A stretch of 64,000 nt of DNA from an uncultured Clostridium sp. Its GTDB lineage: Bacteria; Bacillota; Clostridia; Clostridiales; Clostridiaceae. The position numbers and the translations under genes were made by a program. Below, piece by piece: positions 8,305-17,567 of this stretch. Location of the stretch: positions 1 to 64,000 of the forward strand of contig NZ_CAAGHK010000069.1 of the NCBI RefSeq assembly GCF_900769625.1. Direction: 5' to 3'. Under the pieces are notes generated by a model. It did not search any database. It saw only the letters and a list, made by a program, of their open reading frames with translations, and was not told the DNA's origin. Positions within the stretch are counted from its first letter, which is position 1, and each line of letters begins with the position of its first letter.

Positions 8305-9798
8305 TTAAAGGGCTGCTATGAATTTATCGAAAGCAGACATTCCTTTATCATTTCTCTTGAATACACCAGCGTGGTCTAGGACCTGAGAGAATTTAATGCC
8401 GACTTCTTTTTGTAATATTTCATAAGCATTATATTCAGTAACTGTTTCATATTGAGATAAAAGATATTTATACCAGTCACTATGTTTAGAAATAGCTTCG
8501 TTATCAGAAATATCATCAACTCTGTTTATTAAAGCATCCTTTAAAAGTTTAAGTTCTTCTTTTAATCTTGCTGGAAGAACAGCAAGACCCATAACTTCTA
8601 TAAGACCTATGTTTTCTTTCTTTATGTGATGAACTTCATTGTGTGGATGGAATATTCCAAGAGGATATTCATCGCTTGTTCTGTTATTTCTAAGAACTAA
8701 ATCAAGTTCATATTTACTATTTCTCTTTCTTGCAATAGGAGTTATTGTATTGTGTGGCTCATCATTTGTTCTGCATAAGATATCTACAGATTCATCAGAG
8801 TATTCTCTCCATAAGTTTAAGATATGTTCACCTAAATCGGATAATCTAGTCTTATCATCTCCGCTTATTCTTATAACAGACATTGGCCATTTAACTCTGC
8901 CGACAGTTATGTCTTCATATCCTGCAACAGAATATGTCTTTTCAACAGGAGCTTTTTCCATTGCAAATGTGTATCTTCCACCTTGGTAGTGGTCATGTGA
9001 AAGTATTGAACCACCAACGATAGGAAGGTCAGCATTTGAACCTGCAAAATAATGAGGTAATACATCTACGAAGTTAAGAAGATTTGCAAATGCTTTTCTG
9101 TTTATCTTCATAGGCACATGCTCACTATTAAAGATTATACAATGTTCATTGTAATATGTGTATGGTGAATATTGCATAAAGTATTTTTCAGCTCCTAAAT
9201 TCATAGGAATTATTCTGTGAGTCTGTCTTGCAGGGTGATTCATGTGTCCAAAGAAGCCTTCATTTTCCTTACATAAAAGACATTTTGGATAAGAAGTTGA
9301 TTTGAATGATTTTGCTTTTGCAATTTCCTTTGGATCTTTTTCGGGTTTTGATAAATTAACAGTAATATCTAAGTCACCATATTCAGTAGGTGCTTTCCAT
9401 ACCATGTTTTTATCAATTCTTTCTTTTCTTATGTAATTTGAAGCAATGCTTAATTTGTAGTAGTAACCTGTAGCTTTTTCTGGAGATTCATCATATAGTC
9501 TGTTGAATGTTCCAATTACTTCAGAAGGTCTTGGCATTAAGCAGTTCATTATATTTGTATCTAATAAGTCTCTTTCAGTAACTGTATCTTCGATTATATT
9601 TTTAGAAACAGCATAATCTAAGATGTTTTCTAAAATAGGAGTTGAAGTAGCTAAAGTTTCATTTATTTCTACAGGTTCAAATTCATCAATTTTTAATAAA
9701 CCAAGAAGCATATTTGTAGCATATATTTTATCTTCTTCATGAATAAGTCCTTGTTGTAATCCAAAGTTTAATAGTCTGTTTATTTCATAATTAATCAT
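8305..9798 (-). CDS. galT: UDP-glucose--hexose-1-phosphate uridylyltransferase (GalT, class II)
   Basis: GalT exchanges UMP between UDP-glucose and galactose-1-phosphate in the Leloir pathway. At 497 residues it is the long Firmicutes class II form, not the 350-residue enterobacterial form; it contains GGSILSHDHYQGGRYTF with the histidine-rich active-site region and the conserved RP.P....G.F/Y start region (MPRPSEVIGTF). The ATG is preceded by GGAGG. It lies downstream of galE with an 85-base gap that holds a repeat fragment, and upstream of the LacI-type gene on the same strand. Confidence 0.95.
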   Translation of the reverse strand: MINYEINRLLNFGLQQGLIHEEDKIYATNMLLGLLKIDEFEPVEINETLATSTPILENILDYAVSKNIIEDTVTERDLLDTNIMNCLMPRPSEVIGTFNRLYDESPEKATGYYYKLSIASNYIRKERIDKNMVWKAPTEYGDLDITVNLSKPEKDPKEIAKAKSFKSTSYPKCLLCKENEGFFGHMNHPARQTHRIIPMNLGAEKYFMQYSPYTYYNEHCIIFNSEHVPMKINRKAFANLLNFVDVLPHYFAGSNADLPIVGGSILSHDHYQGGRYTFAMEKAPVEKTYSVAGYEDITVGRVKWPMSVIRISGDDKTRLSDLGEHILNLWREYSDESVDILCRTNDEPHNTITPIARKRNSKYELDLVLRNNRTSDEYPLGIFHPHNEVHHIKKENIGLIEVMGLAVLPARLKEELKLLKDALINRVDDISDNEAISKHSDWYKYLLSQYETVTEYNAYEILQKEVGIKFSQVLDHAGVFKRNDKGMSAFDKFIAAL

Positions 9799-9803
9799 AA
9801 TAG

Positions 9804-9880
9804 TCCTCCATTGATATAATTGACAATGACAATAAACAATATAACAATTTTAATAATTGTCAACTGTCAATTGTCAATTG
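9804..9880. repeat. Fragment of the TTGACAATT repeat between galE and galT
   Basis: The stretch contains ATTGTCAACTGTCAATTGTC, the same motif as the outer part of the repeat copies at 1-95 and 62462-62562, with several internal inverted matches (TTGTCAATTGAC-like). It lies in the transcribed gap of the gal operon and could fold in the mRNA. Confidence 0.5.
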
Positions 9881-9883
9881 AAT

Positions 9884-10873
9884 TTAGTCTTCGAATCCGT
9901 TTGGATGAGCAGTATGGAATGCCCATGCATCTTTGATTATTTTCTTGACATCTGTATATTGAGGAATCCATCCAAGTAAGTTTCTAGCTTTATCACTTGA
10001 AGCGATTAATTGAGCAGGGTCACCAGATCTTCTTTCACCAATAACAACATTAATATTTTGTCCTGTTGCTTCTTCAGCAGCTTGAATCATTTCTTTTACA
10101 CTAAATCCAACACCATTTCCTAAGTTGAACACGTTACTTCCTTTGCCAGCTTCAAGGTATTCAACAGCCTTGATGTGAGCATCTGCAAGGTCAAGTACGT
10201 GGATATAGTCACGTAGGCATGTTCCGTCTGGAGTAGGGTAGTCGTCTCCAAATACAGTTATAGCTTCACGCTTTCCTAATGGAACTTGAAGTATAAGTGG
10301 TATTAAGTGACTCTCAGGATTGTGGTCTTCACCGATAGTGCCATCACCTAAAGAACCAGCAGCATTGAAGTATCTAAGAGCTACATAGTTAATTCCGTAA
10401 GCTTTGTTACACCATTTCATCATTTTTTCCATAGTAAGCTTTGTTTCACCGTAAGTATTTGTTGGGTTTGTTTCATCATCTTCTAATATAGGAATTTTTT
10501 TTGGTTCTCCGTAAACAGCAGCGGTAGAAGAGAATACGATATTTTTGATATCATGTTTAACCATACTTTCAAGTAAAACCTGCATTCCGTATACGTTGTT
10601 GTTAAAGTAAAGAAGCGGTTTAACCATGCTTTCTCCAACTAATGAATTGGCAGCAAAATGAACGATTGATTCAATTTTGTTTTCAGTAAAGATTTTATCT
10701 AATATAGCAGCATCTCTGATGTCACCTTTATAGAATTTAGCCTTTGGATGAACAGCACCCATATGACCGCTTTGCAAGTTATCTACGATAACAACGTCTT
10801 TCCCTTGTTCTATAAGTTTATATACTGTGTGAGAACCGATATATCCTGCACCACCACAAACTAAAATTGACAT
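9884..10873 (-). CDS. galE: UDP-glucose 4-epimerase (GalE)
   Basis: GalE interconverts UDP-galactose and UDP-glucose with bound NAD. The Rossmann motif GGAGYIGSH is at residues 7-15, the catalytic SSTAAVYGE and YGETK (Tyr-x-x-x-Lys) follow near 122-155, and YFNAAG and the C-terminal GDPAQLIA segment are typical. Length 329 is normal. A GTG three codons upstream extends the frame, but AGGAG is spaced 8 bases from ATG 10873, so that start is used. It follows galK by about 110 bases. Confidence 0.95.
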   Translation of the reverse strand: MSILVCGGAGYIGSHTVYKLIEQGKDVVIVDNLQSGHMGAVHPKAKFYKGDIRDAAILDKIFTENKIESIVHFAANSLVGESMVKPLLYFNNNVYGMQVLLESMVKHDIKNIVFSSTAAVYGEPKKIPILEDDETNPTNTYGETKLTMEKMMKWCNKAYGINYVALRYFNAAGSLGDGTIGEDHNPESHLIPLILQVPLGKREAITVFGDDYPTPDGTCLRDYIHVLDLADAHIKAVEYLEAGKGSNVFNLGNGVGFSVKEMIQAAEEATGQNINVVIGERRSGDPAQLIASSDKARNLLGWIPQYTDVKKIIKDAWAFHTAHPNGFED

Positions 10874-10982
10874 AATAAACACTCCTTTTATTTTTATTAA
10901 GTATTAATGTAATTGTTAATTTTAAATTAGAATACAGAATGATAGATTATATTAAATTCTGTATTTTATAGTAATCTTTATT

Positions 10983-12152
10983 TTATGATAATTTTCTTGT
11001 ACCGTCTGATATGCTTACGATATAGAAGCTTGGTTCGTATCCTATTTTTTCAGCGTATTTTGGTGTGATAGTAGAAATGAAGTTATCTACACAATCTTCT
11101 TTAACTATACTCACTGTACATCCACCGAATCCGGCACCAGTCATACGTGCCCCAATAACTCCTTCACATTCCCATGCTAAAGAAACAAGTGTATCTAATT
11201 CGATTCCTGTAACTTCATAATCATCTCTTAATGAAACGTGAGAATCATTCATAAGTTTTCCGAATAAATCTAAGTCATTATTTTCTAATGCTTTAACAGC
11301 TTTTAATGTTCTTTGGTTTTCATAAACAGCATGTTTAGCTCTCTTTACTCTTACAGGGTCAGCTATATTTACTTTAACTTCTTCAAATTCTCCTTCAGTA
11401 AGTTCTCCTAAAGAGTTTATGTTTTTAACTGCCTGGATTTCTTTTAATGCAGTTTCACATTCGCATCTTCTTTCATTATATTTTGAATCGGCAAGTCCAC
11501 GCTTTTTGTTTGTATTACCAATTACTATTTTATATCCGTCCATATTAAGTTTACTATAAGAATACTTTAATGTGTTACAATCTAGTAAAATTGCACAATT
11601 TTCTTTACCCATTCCAATAGCGAACTGATCCATTATTCCGCAGTTTACACCAATAAATTTATTTTCTGCTTCTTGACACATTTTTACTATATCAACCATA
11701 TCTACGTTAAATCCAAATGATTCGTTTAATATACATCCCATTAAAACTTCAATTGAAGCAGATGATGATAAACCTGAACCGTTAGGAATGTTACCAAAGA
11801 ATAATATATCGAAACCATGAGAAGCTTTAAATCCATGATTTTCGAAAGCTTTTATAACTCCCTTTGGATAGTTTGCCCAATCATGTTTCTTATCGTTTAT
11901 AAGATCGTTTAAATCAAATTCTATTGTTCCTAAGTTTTCAAAGTTTAGTGAACTAACAAAACATTTAGAATCTTCTCTTTTTGCAATTAATCCATAAGTT
12001 CCGATAGTTAATGCACAAGGGAAAACATTTCCACCATTATAATCTGTATGTTCTCCGATTAAGTTAACTCTTCCTGGTGAGAAGAAAACATTTTCAGAAT
12101 TCTTGTTAAAAATTTTCTTGAATTGTTCTTTTAAGTTATCGATAGTGTTCAT
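10983..12152 (-). CDS. galK: Galactokinase (GalK)
   Basis: GalK phosphorylates galactose at C1, the first committed Leloir step. The 389-residue GHMP kinase has the galactokinase signature PGRVNLIGEHTDYNGG near 27-42, the ATP-binding motif GSGLSSSAS near 125-133, and TGAGFGGC close to the C-terminus. It is the first gene of the minus-strand gal operon. AAGGGGG precedes the ATG. The promoter region just upstream contains a perfect 20-bp palindrome that overlaps the -10-like TATAAT. Confidence 0.96.
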   Translation of the reverse strand: MNTIDNLKEQFKKIFNKNSENVFFSPGRVNLIGEHTDYNGGNVFPCALTIGTYGLIAKREDSKCFVSSLNFENLGTIEFDLNDLINDKKHDWANYPKGVIKAFENHGFKASHGFDILFFGNIPNGSGLSSSASIEVLMGCILNESFGFNVDMVDIVKMCQEAENKFIGVNCGIMDQFAIGMGKENCAILLDCNTLKYSYSKLNMDGYKIVIGNTNKKRGLADSKYNERRCECETALKEIQAVKNINSLGELTEGEFEEVKVNIADPVRVKRAKHAVYENQRTLKAVKALENNDLDLFGKLMNDSHVSLRDDYEVTGIELDTLVSLAWECEGVIGARMTGAGFGGCTVSIVKEDCVDNFISTITPKYAEKIGYEPSFYIVSISDGTRKLS

Positions 12153-12193
12153 ATTAAAAATCCCCCTTTGGAATAATGTTTTTTCTTTATATA

Positions 12194-12215
12194 ATTATAG
12201 TAATCGATTACTATA
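12194..12215. promoter_or_regulatory. Palindromic operator overlapping the galK promoter
   Basis: TATAGTAATCGATTACTATA is a perfect 20-bp palindrome (12196-12215). Its lower end overlaps TATAAT read on the minus strand (12194-12199), a good -10 for galK. The CG-centred core is that of LacI-family operators, and it also fits the CcpA cre pattern except for one base, so both GalR-type and CcpA control are possible. Confidence 0.75.
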
Positions 12216-12371
12216 AAAAAGTAAATACTATAAACTGAAAAAATAAAAAATATTCTATGTTATATTTAGTTGCAGAGATAGCAAGCTTTTTATAACACTA
12301 GGAGTGGATAGGTTATAAGAATATTGCTTTTTAATACATTAAAAAAGAATATCTGATAGAAAAGAAAAAAG

Positions 12372-12390
12372 TATAGAAAGCGATTACTGA
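12372..12390. promoter_or_regulatory. Second CG-centred operator (cre-like) between galK and gtfA
   Basis: Read on the minus strand, AGTAATCGCTTTCT matches the cre pattern TGNAANCGNWNNCW at all but the first position; on the plus strand it shares the CGATTAC half with the galK palindrome. It lies about 150 bases before gtfA. A weaker relative, AGTAAACGATTTA, is at 12495-12507, 33 bases before gtfA. Confidence 0.55.
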
Positions 12391-12539
12391 AATAAAAATA
12401 ACATTTAGCCATATTTCCAATACATAAGAATATGTAAATGTATTGGCAGTGGTTATATACTAAAAAATGAAAGTAAGGAAATTACAAAATGTTAAGTAAA
12501 CGATTTAAATTGATTTGAGAATAGAAAGGATGATTAAAT

Positions 12540-13955
12540 ATGAATAAATTAGAAAATAAAATAATGCTTATAACATATGCTGATAGTTTAGGAGAAAACT
12601 TAAAAGATTTAAAAGAAGTTATAGATAAATATTATTCAAAAGCAGTAGGAGGAGTTCACATACTTCCATTTTTCCCTTCATCAGGTGACAGAGGATTTGC
12701 ACCAATTAGATATGATGTTGTTGATGAATCTTTTGGTAATATGGATGATGTCAAAGCAATAAGTGAAAATAAATATTTAATGTATGATTTTATGGTAAAT
12801 CATATATCAAGACAATCAGAATATTTTAAAGATTTTGCAGAGAAAAAAGATGAGTCAGAATACAAGGATTTCTTTATCAGATATAAAGACTTCTGGAAAA
12901 ACGGTGAACCTACACAGGAAGAAGTTGATTTAATATATAAAAGAAAGCCTAGAGCTCCATATTATGAAGTTGAATTTAAAGATGGCAGTAAGGAAAAAGT
13001 ATGGTGTACATTTGCTGAAGAACAGATTGATTTAAATATGGATTCTAAAGTGGCAAGAAAGTTTATTAAAGATACATTAATAAATATGTGTAAAAATGGT
13101 GCAAGCATAATACGTTTGGATGCTTTTGCATATGCAATAAAAAAAGCAGGCACAAGCTGTTTCTTTATTGAACCTGAAATGTGGAATTTATTATATGAAA
13201 TTCAGGATATCGTTAAGGAATATGGAGTTGAAATACTGCCTGAAATTCATGAACATTATACAATTCAGCATAAAATTGCTGAAAAAGGTTTCTGGATTTA
13301 TGATTTTGCACTTCCAGTATTAGTTTTAAATGCTTTATATTCAGGAAAAGGCGAAAATTTAAAACACTGGCTTGATATTAGTCCTATGAAGCAGTTTACA
13401 ACACTAGATACACATGATGGAATAGGAATTGTTGATGTTAAGGATTTAATGAGCGATGAAGAAATTGAAGAAACAAAAGAAGCAATGTTTACAAAAGGTG
13501 CAAATGTAAAGAAGATATATAATACAGCTGCTTATAACAATCTTGATATATATCAGGTTAATTGTACTTATTATTCAGCACTTGGAAACAATGACAAAGC
13601 ATATCTTTTAGCACGTGTAATCCAATTTTTTGCACCAGGTATACCACAGGTTTATTATGTAGGAATGCTTGCAGGAGAAAATGATATTGAACTTATGGAA
13701 TCTACTAAGAATGGAAGAGATATTAATCGTCACTATTACACAAAAGATGAAATAAGAGATAATATTGAAAATAGAAAAGTAGTAAGAGATTTAAGAGATC
13801 TTATGGAACTGCGTAATTCACATAAAGCATTTGGACTTGATGGTCAATGTATTACTGAAGTGAATGGAAGTAAATTAAGTATAACAAGAAAGTGTGGTGA
13901 TGAATCATTAACATTAAGAGCTGATTTACAGACTTATGATTTTGTTATTGAATAA
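12540..13955 (+). CDS. gtfA: Sucrose phosphorylase (GH13_18)
   Basis: It splits sucrose with phosphate into glucose-1-phosphate and fructose in the cytoplasm. The 471-residue GH13 enzyme has the family hallmarks HILPFFPSSGDRGFAPI near the start, the nucleophile D194 in RLDAFAY, acid/base E235 in PEIHEHY and D293 in LDTHDGIG, close to the numbering of known sucrose phosphorylases. In streptococcal msm operons gtfA accompanies alpha-galactosidase and the msm transporter, as here; it would consume the sucrose released from raffinose. Members of the subfamily can instead act on sucrose-6-phosphate or glucosylglycerate, which cannot be excluded. AAAGGATG lies upstream of the ATG. Confidence 0.88.
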   Translation: MNKLENKIMLITYADSLGENLKDLKEVIDKYYSKAVGGVHILPFFPSSGDRGFAPIRYDVVDESFGNMDDVKAISENKYLMYDFMVNHISRQSEYFKDFAEKKDESEYKDFFIRYKDFWKNGEPTQEEVDLIYKRKPRAPYYEVEFKDGSKEKVWCTFAEEQIDLNMDSKVARKFIKDTLINMCKNGASIIRLDAFAYAIKKAGTSCFFIEPEMWNLLYEIQDIVKEYGVEILPEIHEHYTIQHKIAEKGFWIYDFALPVLVLNALYSGKGENLKHWLDISPMKQFTTLDTHDGIGIVDVKDLMSDEEIEETKEAMFTKGANVKKIYNTAAYNNLDIYQVNCTYYSALGNNDKAYLLARVIQFFAPGIPQVYYVGMLAGENDIELMESTKNGRDINRHYYTKDEIRDNIENRKVVRDLRDLMELRNSHKAFGLDGQCITEVNGSKLSITRKCGDESLTLRADLQTYDFVIE

Positions 13956-13968
13956 ATATTTATATATT

Positions 13969-13993
13969 AAAAGGGGCATTTAGCCCCTTTTAT
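13969..13993. terminator. Bidirectional terminator between gtfA and the AraC gene
   Basis: AAAAGGGGC (13969-13977), loop ATTTA, GCCCCTTTT (13983-13991). The A and T flanks serve both convergent genes. Confidence 0.85.
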
Positions 13994-14046
13994 TGTACAA
14001 AAGTTTATTAAAAATATTTCTGGTTGATTAAGTTTTTATGTTATTT

Positions 14047-14916
14047 TTAATCAATAAATGCAGCGGAAGTGAATTTATCTCGATAGCTTTTAGGACTTTC
14101 GTTCTTAACTTTCTTAAATATCTTAGAAAATGTAAGAGGATCAGAATAGCCGACAGAATTTGAAACAGCTTTTATGGATAAGTCTGATGATTTTAATAAA
14201 GAACATGCTTTATCGATTCTATAAGTTAATAAAAATTCCTGAGGGGATATATTAATGTTCTTTTTAAAAATATGAGTAAGATAACTTCTGTTAATTCCGA
14301 TATAATTGGCAATATCATTGATTTTAATATTATTGCAGTAGTTATTTTCAATATACTCAATAGATTTTTCGAGATATATTTCAGTACTTTTGTACAGCTT
14401 TTGGTTTGAGTCATATTTTCTACAGCTTACCAGGGCAGACATAAACATGTATAATAAACCTTCTAATTTAAGTTCGTTAGAAGAGTTCAATTCTTTAAGC
14501 TGAAGCATTTCATTGATATAATTTATCAAAGTATCATCTTTTGAATATTCGTATATGAGATTATTATCATTTAAATTAGCATAATCAAGATACTTTTCTG
14601 CTTTTACACCATTAAAACCTATCCACATATAATGCCATGGATCTTCTTTATCAGCTTCATAATAGGTCAAAGTATCCGGTGGAATAAGAAATCCTTGATT
14701 TTTTTCGATAGTATACGTTTTCTTATTAACAGTATAATATCCTTTACCTGAAATTATATAGTGTAATACATATTGTGAACGAACTGCTGGACCGAATGAA
14801 TATCCAGGAGTGCAGTTTTCTTTGCCACAAAAACATAAGGATAAATCTACTGATTGTTTTTTTATTGGCTCTAAGTATTTACATTTGCTGTCTTCGATAT
14901 ATTTAACTTTAATCAA
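14047..14916 (-). CDS. AraC-family regulator (MsmR-like)
   Basis: The 289-residue protein has an N-terminal cupin sugar-binding half (about 1-160; YVLHYIISGKGYY and LIPPDT are typical) and two AraC helix-turn-helix motifs at the C-terminus (IKINDIANYIGINRSYLTHIF and IKAVSNSVGYSDPLTFSKIF). It is transcribed away from the alpha-galactosidase gene, the arrangement of MsmR/RafR activators of raffinose or melibiose genes. Translation begins at TTG with GGAGGAGG 7 bases before it. The shared 186-base gap has TTACA-TG-TGTAA (14954-14965) as a possible binding site. Confidence 0.85.
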   Translation of the reverse strand: MIKVKYIEDSKCKYLEPIKKQSVDLSLCFCGKENCTPGYSFGPAVRSQYVLHYIISGKGYYTVNKKTYTIEKNQGFLIPPDTLTYYEADKEDPWHYMWIGFNGVKAEKYLDYANLNDNNLIYEYSKDDTLINYINEMLQLKELNSSNELKLEGLLYMFMSALVSCRKYDSNQKLYKSTEIYLEKSIEYIENNYCNNIKINDIANYIGINRSYLTHIFKKNINISPQEFLLTYRIDKACSLLKSSDLSIKAVSNSVGYSDPLTFSKIFKKVKNESPKSYRDKFTSAAFID

Positions 14917-15102
14917 ATTAAGACCTCCTCCTAATAATAGTAATATTACATTTTTACATGTGTAATTTACATAACACCATATAATTAATTTCTAGATAAT
15001 ATTATAATTGAAGCATAGATTTATATCAAATTAATTGTCGTAAATACACGAAATATATAGAATTATGAAAACAATTTCAAAAAATATTAGGAGGAATTAA
15101 TC

Positions 15103-17298
15103 ATGAAAATAAATTTTAATAAAGATACAAAAACATTTCATTTACAAAGTAAAAATACAAGTTATTTAATTAAAGTGTTAGAAACAGGCCATCTTATACA
15201 TTTATACTGGGGTAGGAAATTAAATACCGATAATTTAGATTATTTAATTGAAGCTAATTTATGGGGAAGCTTTTTATCTAATACTGATAACATAGATACA
15301 TTTCAATTAGAAGCAAATTTACAGGAGTATCCTGGCTATGGAAGCACTGATTTAAGAAGCCCTGCTGTTGAATTACTTTTTGAAGATGGAACGACAGCTA
15401 CCGATTTTAGATATGATGGATATCAAATAACAAGAGGAAAAAATAAACTTCAGGGTCTTCCAGCTACATATGTTGAAAATGATGATGAAGCTGAAACGCT
15501 TGAAATATTTATGAAAGATTCATTGAAAAATGTGAAGATAGTATTACGTTATACTGTATTTGCAGAATATGATGCAATAGCAAAGAATGTAAGAATAATT
15601 AATGAAAGCGATGAAGAAGTAAATATAAAAAGACTTTTAAGTGCCAATGTTGATTTTAGAGATGATGAATTTGATTTCATACATTTATCAGGAGCATGGG
15701 CAAGAGAGAGACATATTGTCAGAACTGAGTTAAGAAGTGGAAGCCAGTCAATAGAAAGCAGAAGAGGCGCAAGCAGCCATGCACAGAATCCTTTTATGGC
15801 ATTAGCAAGAAAAAATGCAACTGAAAACAATGGTGATGTTTATGGATTTAGTTTAGTTTATAGTGGAAATTTCTTGGCTAATGTAGAAGTTGATATGTAC
15901 TTTAAATCAAGAGCCCAGATAGGTATAAATCCATTTGATTTTAACTGGCTGTTAAAAAAGGGACAGGAATTCCAGACACCTGAAGCAGTACTTGTATATT
16001 CACCAGATGGATTGACAGGAATGTCTCATATTTATCATAAATTATATGAAAAACGTTTATGCAGAGGCAAACATAGAGACAAGGTAAGACCAGTGCTAAT
16101 AAATAACTGGGAAGCAACATATTTTGATTTCAATGAAACTAATATAAAAGAAATAGCAAGGGAAGCAAAAGGTCTAGGAATAGAACTTTTTGTACTTGAT
16201 GATGGATGGTTTGGAACAAGAAATAATGATGATTCATCATTAGGAGACTGGTTTGTAAATGAAGAAAAACTAAAAGGTGGTCTTGGAAATCTTGTATCAG
16301 AAATAAATGAAATGGGCATGCAGTTCGGACTTTGGTTTGAGCCTGAAATGATATCACCTGTAAGTAAACTATATGAAGAACATCCAGACTGGTGTATTCA
16401 TATACCAGGAAGAATTAGAAATGAAGCAAGAAAACAATTGATTTTAGATTTATCAAGAGATGAAGTATGTGATTATATAATAAAATCTGTAAGCGATATT
16501 TTAGAAAGCGTAGATATTTCATATGTAAAATGGGATATGAATAGAAATATGAGCGAAATTGGTTCAGCTGGCTTGAGCGCAGAGAGACAAAGAGAACTTC
16601 CTCATAGATATATGCTTGGTTTATATAGAGTTCTTGAAGAAATAACTACAAAATTCCCAAATGTGTTATTTGAAAGCTGCTCTGGAGGTGGTGGAAGATT
16701 TGATCCGGGAATGTTATACTATATGCCTCAAACATGGACGAGTGATGATACAGATGCAATAGAAAGACTTAAGATACAGTTTGGTACATCTTTAGTTTAT
16801 CCAAGTGCATCAATGGGATGTCATGTATCAGCAGTGCCAAACCATCAGGTTCATAGAAATACTTCTATTGAAACAAGAGGTGTTGTTGCAATGGCAGGAA
16901 ATTTTGGGTATGAACTTGATATTACAAAGCTGAGCGAAGAAGAAAAGAATGCAATAAGAGAACAGGTTTCTTTATATAAGGATATTAGAGAAACAGTGCA
17001 GTTTGGAGATTCATACAGACTTTTAAGTCCATTCGAAGGTAATTCTGTAGCATGGATGAATATATCACAAGATAAAAATGAAGTTGTGGTGAGTTATGTG
17101 AAGCAGTATGCTGAACCTAATAAGTGGAACAAACCATTGAAATTAACTGCATTAGATAAGGATTCATCTTATGAGATAATAGGAGAAAATTTAATTGTCG
17201 GTGCAGATGAACTAATGAATATTGGATTAATAATACCTGAGCTGAAAGGTGATTATGCTTCAAAACAATGGATATTAAGGAAGTTAAATAATAAATAA
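15103..17298 (+). CDS. aga: Alpha-galactosidase (GH36)
   Basis: It hydrolyses terminal alpha-1,6-galactose from melibiose, raffinose and stachyose, here probably in the cytoplasm as no signal peptide is present. The 731-residue length is that of GH36 bacterial enzymes. LDDGWFGTRND-like LDDGWFG is near residue 366, the nucleophile is D478 in KWDMNR and the acid/base D548 in TSDDTD; ESCSGGGGRFD between them is the family signature. AGGAGG stands 9 bases before ATG. It is followed by a binding protein and two permeases that should supply its substrate, with a 255-base gap that may hold its own promoter. Confidence 0.95.
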   Translation: MKINFNKDTKTFHLQSKNTSYLIKVLETGHLIHLYWGRKLNTDNLDYLIEANLWGSFLSNTDNIDTFQLEANLQEYPGYGSTDLRSPAVELLFEDGTTATDFRYDGYQITRGKNKLQGLPATYVENDDEAETLEIFMKDSLKNVKIVLRYTVFAEYDAIAKNVRIINESDEEVNIKRLLSANVDFRDDEFDFIHLSGAWARERHIVRTELRSGSQSIESRRGASSHAQNPFMALARKNATENNGDVYGFSLVYSGNFLANVEVDMYFKSRAQIGINPFDFNWLLKKGQEFQTPEAVLVYSPDGLTGMSHIYHKLYEKRLCRGKHRDKVRPVLINNWEATYFDFNETNIKEIAREAKGLGIELFVLDDGWFGTRNNDDSSLGDWFVNEEKLKGGLGNLVSEINEMGMQFGLWFEPEMISPVSKLYEEHPDWCIHIPGRIRNEARKQLILDLSRDEVCDYIIKSVSDILESVDISYVKWDMNRNMSEIGSAGLSAERQRELPHRYMLGLYRVLEEITTKFPNVLFESCSGGGGRFDPGMLYYMPQTWTSDDTDAIERLKIQFGTSLVYPSASMGCHVSAVPNHQVHRNTSIETRGVVAMAGNFGYELDITKLSEEEKNAIREQVSLYKDIRETVQFGDSYRLLSPFEGNSVAWMNISQDKNEVVVSYVKQYAEPNKWNKPLKLTALDKDSSYEIIGENLIVGADELMNIGLIIPELKGDYASKQWILRKLNNK

Positions 17299-17406
17299 AA
17301 TATATGTATTTAAATGGTGGGTTATCAAGTAGTTTGAAATTTATGACCTGCCATTATTGTATGGAAATGATTTATTAAATTTATACTAAAAGAATCACAT
17401 TTATCC

Positions 17407-17421
17407 ATAAAACGATTACAT
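17407..17421. promoter_or_regulatory. Possible operator before the msm transporter
   Basis: ATAAAACGATTACAT contains the same CGATTAC half-site as the galK and gtfA operators. The other half is degenerate. It lies about 135 bases before the binding-protein gene. Confidence 0.4.
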
Positions 17422-17489
17422 TAAACCATATAATTATTGAATGAATTACAGTATATTATAAAGAGAAACAAAGAAAATTAGATATAAAC

Positions 17490-17567
17490 AAGAATATAAT
17501 TACATGGAGGAATAAATTATGAAAAAGAATATAATTACATGGAGGAATAAATTATGAAAAAGAATAT
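17490..17567 (+). repeat. Tandem duplication of a ribosome site and start codon
   Basis: A 43-base sequence beginning AAGAATATAATTACATGGAG occurs at 17490-17532 and again at 17525-17567, a shift of 35 bases. Each copy contains ATGGAGGAATAAATT followed by ATGAAAAAGAATAT, so the ribosome site and the beginning of the binding-protein gene are present twice in a row. Confidence 0.95.
17519..17557 (+). CDS. 12-codon leader ORF made by the duplication
   Basis: ATG 17519 uses the first copy of the GGAGG site and encodes MKKNIITWRNKL before TGA at 17555-17557. That TGA overlaps the ATG (17554) of the binding-protein gene, the arrangement of translational coupling. The peptide is simply the gene's own start read on out of frame, so it may have no function beyond affecting translation of the next gene. 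Confidence 0.45.
   Translation: MKKNIITWRNKL

Noticed and set aside
17484..17567. CRISPR or satellite array
   Set aside because: Only two copies, no spacers, and the unit is a ribosome site plus gene start.
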